DNA of 64,000 bases from Actinospica sp035493475 (GTDB lineage: Bacteria; Actinomycetota; Actinomycetes; Streptomycetales; Catenulisporaceae). The DNA is taken from NCBI GenBank assembly GCA_035493475.1, contig DATJIF010000056.1, forward strand, positions 1 through 64,000. The letters run 5' to 3'. The notes below the pieces were generated by a model. The model did no database searches, was not told the origin of the DNA, and was given only the letters and a program-made list of their open reading frames with translations. This document shows, in pieces, positions 34,473 to 42,506 of this stretch. The translations under genes and the position numbers were made by a program. How positions within the stretch are numbered: the stretch's first letter is position 1; each line of letters opens with the position of its first letter.

Positions 34473-35513
34473 CTATCGCAGGGCTGTGATGGTGGTGCCG
34501 CGGATCAGCGGGCAGGGCACCAGCAGGCTCTCGGTGCGCTTCTTCGGGTCGTCGAGCATGGCGTGCAGCCAGTCCACGGCGGTCCGGCCGATCTCGATGC
34601 GCGGGATGACCAGCGAGTCCCACTGGCCGTCGAGGTCGGCGGGCGCCCCTTCCAGCACGGCGACCGACACGTCCTCCGGCACCTTGCGGTCCCGGGCGGC
34701 CAGGCCGGCGCGCAACTCCTGCGCGAGCCGGACGCTCTCCACGACCACCGCGGTCACGCCGCCGCGCGCCACCTCGTCCAGCCACTTCGGGTCGAGGTTC
34801 GGCGTGCCGCGGAAGCCCGGCGAGGTGTCGGTCAGCCCGAGCCGCTCGACGGCCTCCGCGTAGCCGGTGCGCCGGTCGTCGTACGGCTCCATCTCGATCC
34901 CCTCGCGCACGTAGCCGAGCCGGCGGTGCCCCAGCTCGGCGAGGCGCTCGACGATCTGGCCGCTGGCCGCGCGGTAGTCCGGGATGATCTGCGGGATCTC
35001 CGCGCCCGGCACCTCGCGGCGGCCGATGTGCACGAAGGGGTAGCCCTCGTACCAGAGCCGGGCCAGCTCGCCCCGGTCGGTGGAGACGCCGAGCAGGATG
35101 CTGCCGTCGGCGAGGTTGAGCCGGTTGGTGCCGTTGCGGTAGATCTTCCGCTCGCCGTCCCCGCCCGCCCCGGTCGAGGTGAACAGGACCAGGTCGAAGC
35201 CGATCTCCTCGGCGCGCTCCTCGATGCCGAGCAGGAACTCGAAGTAGAAGTCCTCGCGGGCATGCGGGAACACCCGCTCGAAGGTGTGCACGCCGACCAG
35301 GTTGTTGCGCTGCTTGCGCATCGCGCGGGCCGCCGGGTTGGCCACGTAGCCGAGTTCGCGCACCGCCTCGAACACCCGCCGCCTGGTCTCCTCCGGGATC
35401 CGCGCGGTGGCCGCGTCCCCGCTGATGACCCGGGAGACGGCGGACTGGGAGACTCCGGCGAGCCGGGCCACGTCGGCCTGGCTCGGCGCCTTCGTACGCC
35501 GCGGTACTGTCAC
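34473..35513 (-). CDS. LacI-family transcriptional regulator (transporter operon)
   Basis: 346 aa from a GTG at 35513, with a strong GGAGGAGG upstream and a GTGA overlap with the ABC ATPase gene. The LacI HTH lies at about 11-60 (SQADVARLAGVSQSAVSRVI), with the hinge (YVANPAARAM) and a periplasmic-binding-protein-like sensor domain after it. It probably binds a sugar released from the imported oligosaccharide. It is the last gene of the five-gene transporter operon and so could autoregulate it. It shares distinctive core sequence with the other LacI gene at 41-42 kb (DFYFEFLLGIEERAEEIG versus DFYYEFLIGIEQEAERVG). Confidence 0.92.
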   Translation of the reverse strand: MTVPRRTKAPSQADVARLAGVSQSAVSRVISGDAATARIPEETRRRVFEAVRELGYVANPAARAMRKQRNNLVGVHTFERVFPHAREDFYFEFLLGIEERAEEIGFDLVLFTSTGAGGDGERKIYRNGTNRLNLADGSILLGVSTDRGELARLWYEGYPFVHIGRREVPGAEIPQIIPDYRAASGQIVERLAELGHRRLGYVREGIEMEPYDDRRTGYAEAVERLGLTDTSPGFRGTPNLDPKWLDEVARGGVTAVVVESVRLAQELRAGLAARDRKVPEDVSVAVLEGAPADLDGQWDSLVIPRIEIGRTAVDWLHAMLDDPKKRTESLLVPCPLIRGTTITALR

Positions 35514-36568
35514 GATGCCTCCTCCGCACTGGTCCGCCGGGCCGTGGCGGCCATGGCGTACGTTCTATCAGCGAGCTGCTCCGCGCGGCCCTTCTCGTGT
35601 AGCCAGCACTGCGCCCAGTGGCCGTCGCCGACCTCGACCCGCGGCGGCGCCTGGACCGCGCACTCCGCCAGCGCGAACGGGCAGCGCGGGTGAAACCGGC
35701 AGCCGCTCGGCGGGTCGATCAGGCTCGGCGGCTCGCCCAGCTCGTCGGCCCCGGCGAACAGCTCGTCCCGGTCGGTGACCCCGCGCTCCGGATCCGGTGA
35801 GGACTCGATCAGCAGCTTGGTGTACGGATGCTGCGGCGCGGCGATCACCTCCTCCTTCGGCCCGCACTCGACCATCTGCCCGGCGTACATGACGGCGATC
35901 TCGTCGCACAGGTAGCGGGCGCTGGCGATGTCGTGCGTGATGTAGAGCAGCGCGAGGCCGTCCTCGGCGCGCAGCCGTTGCAGCAGGTTGAGCATCTCCA
36001 GCCGGATCGACACGTCCAGCATCGAGATCGGCTCGTCCCCGAGCAGCACCTTCGGCTCGACGGCGAGCGCGCGGGCGATCACGACGCGCTGGCGCTGGCC
36101 GCCGGACAGCTCGTGCGGGAACTTCGCCGCGAACTCCTCGGCGGGCACCAGGCCGACCCGCTCCAGCAGTTCGATGATCCGCTGTCCGCGCGCCGTCTTG
36201 TCCAGCTGCGGCTGGTGCAGCCGCAGCGCACGCTCCAGGTTGTAGCGGACGCGGTGCAGCGGATTGAGCGAGCCGAACGGGTCCTGAAAGATCAGCTGCA
36301 CGTCGGAGTAGTACGAGCGCCGCGCCTTGCGGCCGCCACCGACGGGTTCGCCGCGCAGCAGGATCCGGCCGCTGGTCGGTTCGTGGAAGCCCGCGAGCAT
36401 CCGGGCGAGCGTGGTCTTGCCGCTGCCGCTCTCCCCCACGAGCGCCAGGATCTGGCCGGGCTTGAGCTGAATCGTCGCGTCCTCCACGGCGCGCACGACC
36501 GTTCCGTGCCCGAAGTGCTTCGAGACGTCGAGCGCTTCGAGGACGTACTCCGAGGTCGAGGTGCTCAT
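35510..36568 (-). CDS. Oligosaccharide/oligopeptide ABC transporter ATPase (DppF/OppF type)
   Basis: 352 aa. Walker A is GESGSGKTT, the signature is LSGGQRQRV and Walker B is VLLGDEPISMLD. The C-terminal oligo_HPY region has the Cys motif GCRFHPRCPFALAEC. The start overlaps the stop of the sister ATPase gene (ATGA), as is usual for paired Opp ATPases. This family also imports oligosaccharides in several bacteria, and the surrounding glycosidases favour that substrate. It energises the permeases encoded just upstream. Confidence 0.93.
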   Translation of the reverse strand: MSTSTSEYVLEALDVSKHFGHGTVVRAVEDATIQLKPGQILALVGESGSGKTTLARMLAGFHEPTSGRILLRGEPVGGGRKARRSYYSDVQLIFQDPFGSLNPLHRVRYNLERALRLHQPQLDKTARGQRIIELLERVGLVPAEEFAAKFPHELSGGQRQRVVIARALAVEPKVLLGDEPISMLDVSIRLEMLNLLQRLRAEDGLALLYITHDIASARYLCDEIAVMYAGQMVECGPKEEVIAAPQHPYTKLLIESSPDPERGVTDRDELFAGADELGEPPSLIDPPSGCRFHPRCPFALAECAVQAPPRVEVGDGHWAQCWLHEKGRAEQLADRTYAMAATARRTSAEEAS

Positions 36569-37614
36569 CGGTTCTCACCTCCGGTGTCTTCGATCTCGTT
36601 GAGCAGGCAGGCGGCGTCGTGCCCCGTTCCCACCGACAGCAGTTCGGGCAGCCGCTCCGCGCACTCGGCCATCCGGCGCGCGCAACGCGGCTCGAACGGG
36701 CAGCCGGGCGGCGGACGACGCAGGTCGGGCGGCGTGCCGGGGATCCCGCGCAGCGTCCGCAGCGGGGCACGCAGCGGCGGGAAGGAGTCTCGGAGCCCCT
36801 GCGTATAAGGATGCTTCGGTGCGTGGTAGAGCGTGGCCGCGTCGCCCACCTCGACGACGCGACCGGCGTACATGATCGCGATGCGGTCGGCGAGCTCCAG
36901 CAGCAGCGACAGGTCGTGCGTGACGAAGACGACTGCGAAGCCGAGTTCCTTGCGCAGCCGCAGCACCTGCGCGAGGATCTGCCGCTGCATCACGACGTCC
37001 ACGGCCGTGGTCGGCTCGTCCATCACCACCAGTTCGGGCCCGCAGGCGAGAGCCAGGGCGATGGCCGCACGCTGCCGCATCCCGCCGGACAGCTGATGCG
37101 GGAAGTCGCGCACCCGATCCGCCGAGACGCCGACCAGGCCGAGCAGTTCCGCCGCCCTGGTCCACGCATCGCGCTTGCCGAGCCCTCGATCATGCGCACG
37201 CAGCACGTCCACGAACTGATCGCCGATCCGCATCACCGGGTTCAGCGCGTCCATAGCCGACTGCAGCACGATCGAGAGCGCGGTCCAGCGGTAGCGGCGC
37301 AACTGCTTGCCGTCGAGCGTGACCAGATCGACCGGCGCGCCGCCGTCCCGGCTGTGGAACAGGATCCGCCCGGCCGTGGTGACCGCGGGCGGACGCTGCA
37401 ACCGGGTCAGGGCCGTGATCAGCGTCGACTTGCCAGAGCCGGACTCCCCCGCCACGCCGAGGATTTCGCCACGCCGCAGCGTGAACGACACGTCAGCGCA
37501 CGCCCGGACCGGCTCCGCACCGGTCTGGTACTCGACGGTCAGGCCGCTGACCTCCAGCACCGCCTCACCCGCGGGCGCCGCGGCGGGCCGCTGCTGCTCC
37601 ATCTGCACGGTCAT
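36565..37614 (-). CDS. Oligosaccharide/oligopeptide ABC transporter ATPase (DppD/OppD type)
   Basis: 349 aa from the ATG at 37614 (MTVQMEQQ), which overlaps the permease stop (ATGA). The upstream open frame is rejected as a shadow of that permease. Walker A is GESGSGKST, the signature LSGGMRQRA, Walker B ELVVMDEPTTAVD, and the C-terminal motif GCPFEPRCARRMAEC. It pairs with the DppF-type ATPase as a heterodimer under the two permeases. The N-terminal 17 residues form a short Pro/Ala-rich extension. Confidence 0.93.
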   Translation of the reverse strand: MTVQMEQQRPAAAPAGEAVLEVSGLTVEYQTGAEPVRACADVSFTLRRGEILGVAGESGSGKSTLITALTRLQRPPAVTTAGRILFHSRDGGAPVDLVTLDGKQLRRYRWTALSIVLQSAMDALNPVMRIGDQFVDVLRAHDRGLGKRDAWTRAAELLGLVGVSADRVRDFPHQLSGGMRQRAAIALALACGPELVVMDEPTTAVDVVMQRQILAQVLRLRKELGFAVVFVTHDLSLLLELADRIAIMYAGRVVEVGDAATLYHAPKHPYTQGLRDSFPPLRAPLRTLRGIPGTPPDLRRPPPGCPFEPRCARRMAECAERLPELLSVGTGHDAACLLNEIEDTGGENR

Positions 37615-38507
37615 CGGTTCCCTCCTGCGTTGGCCAGCTTCCGCACCCGGCGCGGCGTGCGGACCGGCTTGGCGACGCGCAGCTTCGGGTTCGCCAGTTC
37701 GTCCACGCCGAAGTTGATCATCGCCGCGGCCGTGCCGAGCAGGGCGATGCACAGCGCGGGCGGCACGAACCACCACCACATGCCGCGCAGCACCGCGCCC
37801 TGCTGCTGCGCCGACTGGATCACCGTGCCCCAGTTGATCGACGGGGACGCGATCCCGAGGAACGCCAGGCCGGCCTGCGCCATGATCGCGCCGATCATCG
37901 CGTGCAGGAACATCGAGGCGATCAGCCCGGTCAGGTGCGGCAGCACCTCCGCGAACACCAGGCGGCGGCCGCGTTCGCCGAGCATCCGCATGGCGCGCAC
38001 GAAGTCCCGGTTCGCGATGCTCATCGACTGGGCACGCAGCGTGCGCGCCCCGCCGGACCAGCCGAAGAAGCCGATGATCAGCGCGATCACGGTCAGACTG
38101 GTGCCCTGCAGGTATCCGGCCACGATCATGATCAGCGGCAGTACCGGCATCACGATGAAGATGTTCGTCAGGAAGTTGAGGGCGCCGTCCACCCGGCCGC
38201 CGTAGTATCCGGCCGGCACGCCGACCAGGATCGCGATCAGCGTGCTGACGACGGCGCCGACCAGGCCGACGTACATCGAGCCGCGGGCGCCCGCGATGAC
38301 CTGGGCCAGGATGTCCTGGCCGAACTGGTCGGTGCCGAGCGGGTGGTGTCCGCCGGGCGGCTGGGCGATGGCCGACATGTCGTTGGCCTGCGGATCGAGG
38401 CCGAGCAAGTGGTTGAGCCAGGGCCCGAAGACGGCGAGCAGGACGAAGAAGGCCAGGACGACGAGGCCGAAGCGGACCTTCGTGCTCGCCAGGAACGTCG
38501 AGCGCAT
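37611..38507 (-). CDS. ABC transporter permease (DppC/OppC type)
   Basis: 298 aa with about six transmembrane helices. The family hallmarks are an N-terminal helix (VRFGLVVLAFFVLLAVFGPW), then HPLGTDQFGQDILAQVIAGA, and the EAA-like loop ANRDFVRAMRMLGERGRRLV that docks with the ATPases. It starts 6 bases after the DppB-type gene and overlaps the next ATPase start. It forms the channel with the DppB-type permease. Confidence 0.93.
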   Translation of the reverse strand: MRSTFLASTKVRFGLVVLAFFVLLAVFGPWLNHLLGLDPQANDMSAIAQPPGGHHPLGTDQFGQDILAQVIAGARGSMYVGLVGAVVSTLIAILVGVPAGYYGGRVDGALNFLTNIFIVMPVLPLIMIVAGYLQGTSLTVIALIIGFFGWSGGARTLRAQSMSIANRDFVRAMRMLGERGRRLVFAEVLPHLTGLIASMFLHAMIGAIMAQAGLAFLGIASPSINWGTVIQSAQQQGAVLRGMWWWFVPPALCIALLGTAAAMINFGVDELANPKLRVAKPVRTPRRVRKLANAGGNR

Positions 38508-38513
38508 CTCAGC

Positions 38514-39572
38514 TCACGCCCCTTCCCTGATGCGCGGATCGAGCAGGATGTAGACCGAGTCGGCCAGCAGGTTCGCCAGCAGCACGGTCAGGGTGATGAT
38601 GAGGAACACGCCCTGCATCACCGGATAGTCGCGCTGCTGCACGGAGGTGTAGAGCAGGTAGCCGATGCCCGGGTAGTTGAACACCACCTCGGTCAGCAGC
38701 GCGCCGCCGACGACGTGGCCGAGGGCGAGCGCGAAGCCGGTGAAGTTCGGCAGGATCGCGTTGCGGGCCGCGTAGCGCAGCATCACGCGGCGGCCGGTCA
38801 GTCCCTTGGCCTGGGCCAGCAGCACGTAGTCCTCGCGCACCGTCGTCACCGTCATGTTGCGCATGCCGAGCAGCCAGCCGCCGAGGGCCGAGAACACGAT
38901 CGTGGCCGCGGGCAGCGCACCGTAGCGCATCACGCTGAGCGCGAAGGCCGGGGAGAATCCCGACGCCAGGTCCGGGTCGTAGCCGCCGGACAGCGGGAAC
39001 CAGCCGAGTTGGAAGCCGAAGAAGTACAGGGCCAGCAGCGCCGTCCAGAAGTACGGGATCGCCGAGATGAACGTGGTCAGCGGACTGACGATCGTGTCGA
39101 AGCGGCTGCCCGCCTTCCATCCGGCCAGCGCTCCGAGGCCCGTGCCGATGACGAACGCGAGCACCGTCGTCACCCCGACCAGCATCAGCGTCCAAGGCAG
39201 GCCCTGCCAGAGCAGGTCGCTGACCGGCGTCGGGTAGTTGCTGATCGAGACACCGAGGTTCAGGTGCGCAAGCTGCCCGAGGTAGGCCACGTACTGCGAG
39301 AACAGGTTGGCGTGCGGATTCCCGAAGATCTTCTGGATCGCCTCGACCTGGTCCGCCGACATCTGCTGGCCGCTGACGCTCTCCAGCTTCACAATGATCG
39401 CGCCGGACGCGTTGCCCGGCATCAGCCGCGGCAGGAAGAAGTTCAGGGTGATCGCCGACCAGGCCGCTGCCAGGTAGAACCCGAACCGGCGGGCCAGGAA
39501 CCCCCAGCGGCGGCGCGCCCGGGCCGGACTGCGCGCTGCCGTGGTCGCGGCGGGCAGCGTCACGACAGCCAT
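38514..39572 (-). CDS. ABC transporter permease (DppB/OppB type)
   Basis: 352 aa from the ATG at 39572, whose A is the last base of the preceding stop codon (TGATG). There are about six transmembrane helices, a long periplasmic loop after the first helix (VSGQQMSADQVEAIQKIFG) and the ATPase-contact loop REDYVLLAQAKGLTGRRVML. The C-terminus (YPVMQGVFLIITLTVLLANLLADSVY) is typical. A longer in-frame reading upstream belongs to the binding-protein gene's shadow and is rejected. Confidence 0.93.
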   Translation of the reverse strand: MAVVTLPAATTAARSPARARRRWGFLARRFGFYLAAAWSAITLNFFLPRLMPGNASGAIIVKLESVSGQQMSADQVEAIQKIFGNPHANLFSQYVAYLGQLAHLNLGVSISNYPTPVSDLLWQGLPWTLMLVGVTTVLAFVIGTGLGALAGWKAGSRFDTIVSPLTTFISAIPYFWTALLALYFFGFQLGWFPLSGGYDPDLASGFSPAFALSVMRYGALPAATIVFSALGGWLLGMRNMTVTTVREDYVLLAQAKGLTGRRVMLRYAARNAILPNFTGFALALGHVVGGALLTEVVFNYPGIGYLLYTSVQQRDYPVMQGVFLIITLTVLLANLLADSVYILLDPRIREGA

Positions 39573-41224
39573 CAGGCCGCCTTCTTGAGGTTCAGCAGGG
39601 TCATCGTGCTGTCCGGGCCCATGCCGAGGAACGGGACGTACGTGAAGTTCGCGGGCGTCGGCCAGCCGCTCCAGTGCTTGGCGTTGATCAGCACGAACCA
39701 GTAGCTCTCGTAGATCGGGCTGTACGGTACCTGCTCCGCGACGATCGTCTCCAGCGTGTCCGCGGCGTCCTGGATCGCGGTCGCGTCGTTCGAGGACTGC
39801 AGCGTGGCGACGGCGGCGTCGGTGGCCGCGTCCTTCCAGCGGCCGTAGTTGCCCGACGCCTTCTGGCCGATCGGCAGATACGCCTTGCTGCTCAGCTCGC
39901 TGTAGACGCCTGCGACGCCCGCGCCGCCGGTGGTGCTGATGGTCAGGTCGAAGTCGCCGGTCTGCTGCTGCTGGAGCAGGTTGGCACCCGGCGCACCCGC
40001 TGCGGCGACGGTGATCCCGAGCAGCTTCTGCCAGCTGCGGATCATCATGTTGGCGTAGGGGTCCCAGCCGTAGTCCGTGTTGTAGGACAGCTTCGGCGAG
40101 TACGTCTTCCCGTCCTTGACCAGCTTGCCGCCCTGAACGGTGAAACCGCTGAGCGCCAGCTCCTTCATGGCCCCCGCGCCGTCCACCTGCTGCACCTTGC
40201 CGCGGTACTGCGGCAGGATCTCCTTCGAGTAGATCTGGTCCACGAGCCCGGTCGGCCCGGCCTCCGTCCCGGGACGCCCCAGTGTGGTCACGATCTCGGT
40301 GCGCGGGATCGTCATGGCCAGCGCCCGGCGCAGGTGCACGTTGTCGAAGGGCGCCTGCGCGGTGTTGAAGAACATCGCGTACGCGCCGCCGGTCGCGTAC
40401 TTCTGGAACAGGTGGTGCGTGGGGTCCGGCGCGACGTACGCCGTCTGCGCGTTGGGCCACGCGGCGAGTGCCCAGTCCACGTCCGCGCGCAGCAGCTGCT
40501 CCTCGAGCGCGTCGCCGCTGGTCGGGATGATCTTCAGCTGGGAGACAGCGGTCTGCCCGCCCCAGTAGTCCGTGCGCGCGGCCAGCGTGACCTGCTGCGA
40601 CGCGAAGCGCTCCAGCGTGTAGAGCCCGGTGCCGATGGGGTTCGGGTTCGTCCAGCTCTTGAGGTCCTGACTGGCCCACAGGTGCTTGGGCACGACCGGC
40701 GCGTAGATCGAGGCGAGCTGGTTCAGTTCACTGAAGGCGGGCTCCGACCAGTGCACGGTGACGGTCGAGTCGTCCACCTTGGCCACGCGGTCGTACGTCG
40801 TCCCGGCCATGTTGAAGGTGGGATCCTGCAGCGGGATCTCCATGGAGAACACCACGTCGTCGGCGGTCATCTTCGTGCCGTCGGAGAAGGTCACGTCGTC
40901 GCGCAGCACGACGGTGAGCGTGGTGCCGGCCGTGTCGAAGCTAAGGCTCTTCGCGAGCCAGGGCTTGACCGCCGCGCCGTCGCTGTAGTCGATCCGGGCC
41001 AGCGACTCGTAGATCATCTCGGGGTTGGGCGCCTTGTTGATCGCCGGACCGAAGACGTTGAAATTGCGGACGAACGTGGTCCCGCCGTCCGTCTTGCCGA
41101 AGACGAGCGATCCCGTCCCCCCGGCCGCACTCTTGGTGCCGGCGCTGCACGCGGCCAATCCGAACGGGGTCACGGCGGCCACGGCGCCGGCCCGCACGAG
41201 GAAGGCTCTTCTGGTGCTGGGCAT
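39572..41224 (-). CDS. Solute-binding lipoprotein, family 5 (SBP_bac_5)
   Basis: 550 aa from the ATG at 41224, chosen because GGAG lies about 9 bases upstream. The upstream ATG at 41257 has no ribosome site and lies within a palindromic operator. The leader is MPSTRRAFLVRAGAVAAVTP, a twin-arginine-like export signal, followed by a lipobox (GLAAC), giving a membrane-tethered lipoprotein. The fold matches Opp/Dpp binding proteins (SLARIDYSDGAAVKPWLAKS, HLRRALAMTIPRTEIV). The likely ligand is an oligosaccharide, inferred from the adjacent GH42, GH3 and esterase genes. It is the first gene of the transporter operon. Confidence 0.92.
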   Translation of the reverse strand: MPSTRRAFLVRAGAVAAVTPFGLAACSAGTKSAAGGTGSLVFGKTDGGTTFVRNFNVFGPAINKAPNPEMIYESLARIDYSDGAAVKPWLAKSLSFDTAGTTLTVVLRDDVTFSDGTKMTADDVVFSMEIPLQDPTFNMAGTTYDRVAKVDDSTVTVHWSEPAFSELNQLASIYAPVVPKHLWASQDLKSWTNPNPIGTGLYTLERFASQQVTLAARTDYWGGQTAVSQLKIIPTSGDALEEQLLRADVDWALAAWPNAQTAYVAPDPTHHLFQKYATGGAYAMFFNTAQAPFDNVHLRRALAMTIPRTEIVTTLGRPGTEAGPTGLVDQIYSKEILPQYRGKVQQVDGAGAMKELALSGFTVQGGKLVKDGKTYSPKLSYNTDYGWDPYANMMIRSWQKLLGITVAAAGAPGANLLQQQQTGDFDLTISTTGGAGVAGVYSELSSKAYLPIGQKASGNYGRWKDAATDAAVATLQSSNDATAIQDAADTLETIVAEQVPYSPIYESYWFVLINAKHWSGWPTPANFTYVPFLGMGPDSTMTLLNLKKAA

Positions 41225-41249
41225 AGCTGACTCCAGACTCTTCGCTGAG

Positions 41250-41269
41250 TTGCTCATACGTATGAGCAA
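41250..41269. promoter_or_regulatory. Operator-like perfect palindrome O1
   Basis: A perfect 20-bp palindrome, ttgctcatacgtatgagcaa, lies in the 5' leader of the binding-protein gene, 26 bases before its start codon. Together with O2 it forms a likely cooperative LacI-family repressor target for either LacI gene of this locus. Confidence 0.7.
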
Positions 41270-41293
41270 AGGAGAAATGTGAAAAGCGGGCTG

Positions 41294-41311
41294 TGCTTCT
41301 ACGTATGACCA
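41294..41311. promoter_or_regulatory. Operator-like site O2 overlapping the transcription start
   Basis: The sequence tgcttctacgtatgacca matches 15 of 18 positions of the perfect palindrome O1. It begins immediately downstream of the -10 box. The centre CpG and dyad form are typical of LacI-family operators. The O1-O2 centre distance is 43 bases, about four helical turns. Confidence 0.6.
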
Positions 41312-41313
41312 GG

Positions 41314-41342
41314 ACCGTACGCAGCTTGCCCGGAGGCGTCAA
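41314..41342 (-). promoter_or_regulatory. Sigma-70-type promoter of the transporter operon
   Basis: Read on the minus strand: TTGACG (41342-41337), a 17-base spacer, then TACGGT (41319-41314). This is a near-consensus actinomycete housekeeping promoter placed about 90 bases before the binding-protein start codon. The predicted transcription start falls inside the adjacent operator-like site. Confidence 0.7.
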
Positions 41343-41383
41343 GAGAGCGCCGAAGAATTTTTCCCCGGAGTTACGCGGGCCTC

Positions 41384-42409
41384 TCAGGCACCTCGAGCCC
41401 CAAAGGTCACTCCCCGCCGCAGCCCGCACTCCAGCGTCGTACGCAGCGGCGCGTCCCCGGGATCCGCCAGCAGCCGCAGCAGCAGACGCACCGCCTCGCG
41501 CCCCATCTCCCGGCGCGGGATGTGCAGTTCGGCCAGCTCACCGACCTGCGGCTGCTCCGGCGTGCCGCTCAGCCCGACCAGCGCCAGACCTTCCGGCGCG
41601 GCGGCCCGGATCGCGACCGCGTCCGGGCTCGACTCGACGACCAGCGCCGTCCGCCGCTCCCGCCCAACCCACTCCACCAGCGACTTCACATCCGGAAACT
41701 CGTCCCCGAACGTGACCATGACCGCGTCGTCCTCGCTCAGCCCCAGCGGCGCGCGGCACTCGGCGAACCCGGCCCGCCTACCCGGCACGAACTCGCGCAC
41801 TCCGGCATTGCGCACGTAAGCGATCCTGCGATGCCCGGATGCGACGAGTTCGCGCACGATCGCCCCGGTGCCACCCGCGTAGTCAGCGGCGACGTAGGAC
41901 AGCTCGACGCCGGGGATCTCGCGCTGCCCGATGTAGACGAACGGATGCGACTCCTCGGTCAGCCTCGCCAGCTCGTCGGCCGACTCCCCGGCCCCGATCA
42001 GCAGCGAACCGTCGGCGAGTTGCAGGCTGTTGACACCGTCGGCGTAGACGGAGCGGCGGCCGGCCTCGTCCTTCGAGCCGGTCACCAGCAGCAGGTTGTA
42101 GCCGACCCGCTCGGCCTCCTGCTCGATCCCGATCAGGAACTCGTAATAGAAATCCGAGCTGTCCACCGGGAAGATCGGCTGGTAGGTGAAGACGCCGAGC
42201 AGCCGGTTGCTGCCGCGCGCGAGGTTGCGGGCGGCGATGTTCGGCACGTAGCCGAGCTCGCGGATCGACCGGCGCACCCGCTCGCGCGTCGCCTCGGAGA
42301 CCCGGATCGAGCCGTAGTCCCGGTCGTTGAGCACGGACGACACGATCCCGGCGGACACCCCCGCGTGCCGGGCCACGTCCGCCTGGGTGATCCTGCGTCT
42401 GCCGCTCAT
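41384..42409 (-). CDS. LacI-family transcriptional regulator (GH42-linked)
   Basis: 341 aa from the ATG at 42409 with AGGG upstream; a GTG three codons earlier is possible. The LacI HTH is ITQADVARHAGVSAGIVSSV, the hinge LGYVPNIAARNLA, and the sensor domain follows (FYYEFLIGIEQEAERVG, then GRRAGFAECRAPLGL). It is divergent from the GH42/CE7 operon, and its 5' end abuts the -35 box of that promoter, so binding at the adjacent operator could control both directions. It is a paralogue of the LacI gene at 34.5-35.5 kb. Confidence 0.92.
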   Translation of the reverse strand: MSGRRRITQADVARHAGVSAGIVSSVLNDRDYGSIRVSEATRERVRRSIRELGYVPNIAARNLARGSNRLLGVFTYQPIFPVDSSDFYYEFLIGIEQEAERVGYNLLLVTGSKDEAGRRSVYADGVNSLQLADGSLLIGAGESADELARLTEESHPFVYIGQREIPGVELSYVAADYAGGTGAIVRELVASGHRRIAYVRNAGVREFVPGRRAGFAECRAPLGLSEDDAVMVTFGDEFPDVKSLVEWVGRERRTALVVESSPDAVAIRAAAPEGLALVGLSGTPEQPQVGELAELHIPRREMGREAVRLLLRLLADPGDAPLRTTLECGLRRGVTFGARGA

Positions 42410-42411
42410 GA

Positions 42412-42440
42412 TTGACACCCTAGCGTCGCCTGCTTAGGTT
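42412..42440 (+). promoter_or_regulatory. Sigma-70-type promoter of the GH42-CE7 operon
   Basis: TTGACA (42412-42417), a 17-base spacer and TAGGTT (42435-42440) give a near-perfect housekeeping promoter. It starts three bases from the LacI start codon and lies about 65 bases upstream of the GH42 start codon. Confidence 0.75.
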
Positions 42441-42462
42441 AAGCGCATTGCCTGATGCGCTT
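42441..42462. promoter_or_regulatory. Operator-like inverted repeat at the GH42 promoter
   Basis: AAGCGCAT, six bases, then ATGCGCTT: a perfect 8-bp dyad immediately after the -10 box, covering the expected transcription start. The half-site (GCGCAT) resembles the half-site of the transporter-operon palindrome (GCTCAT), although the spacer is 6 rather than 4 bases. Confidence 0.65.
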
Positions 42463-42506
42463 TATCAGCCCTCCGCCTTCCCCTCCCCCCGCACCTGGAG
42501 CCGTCC

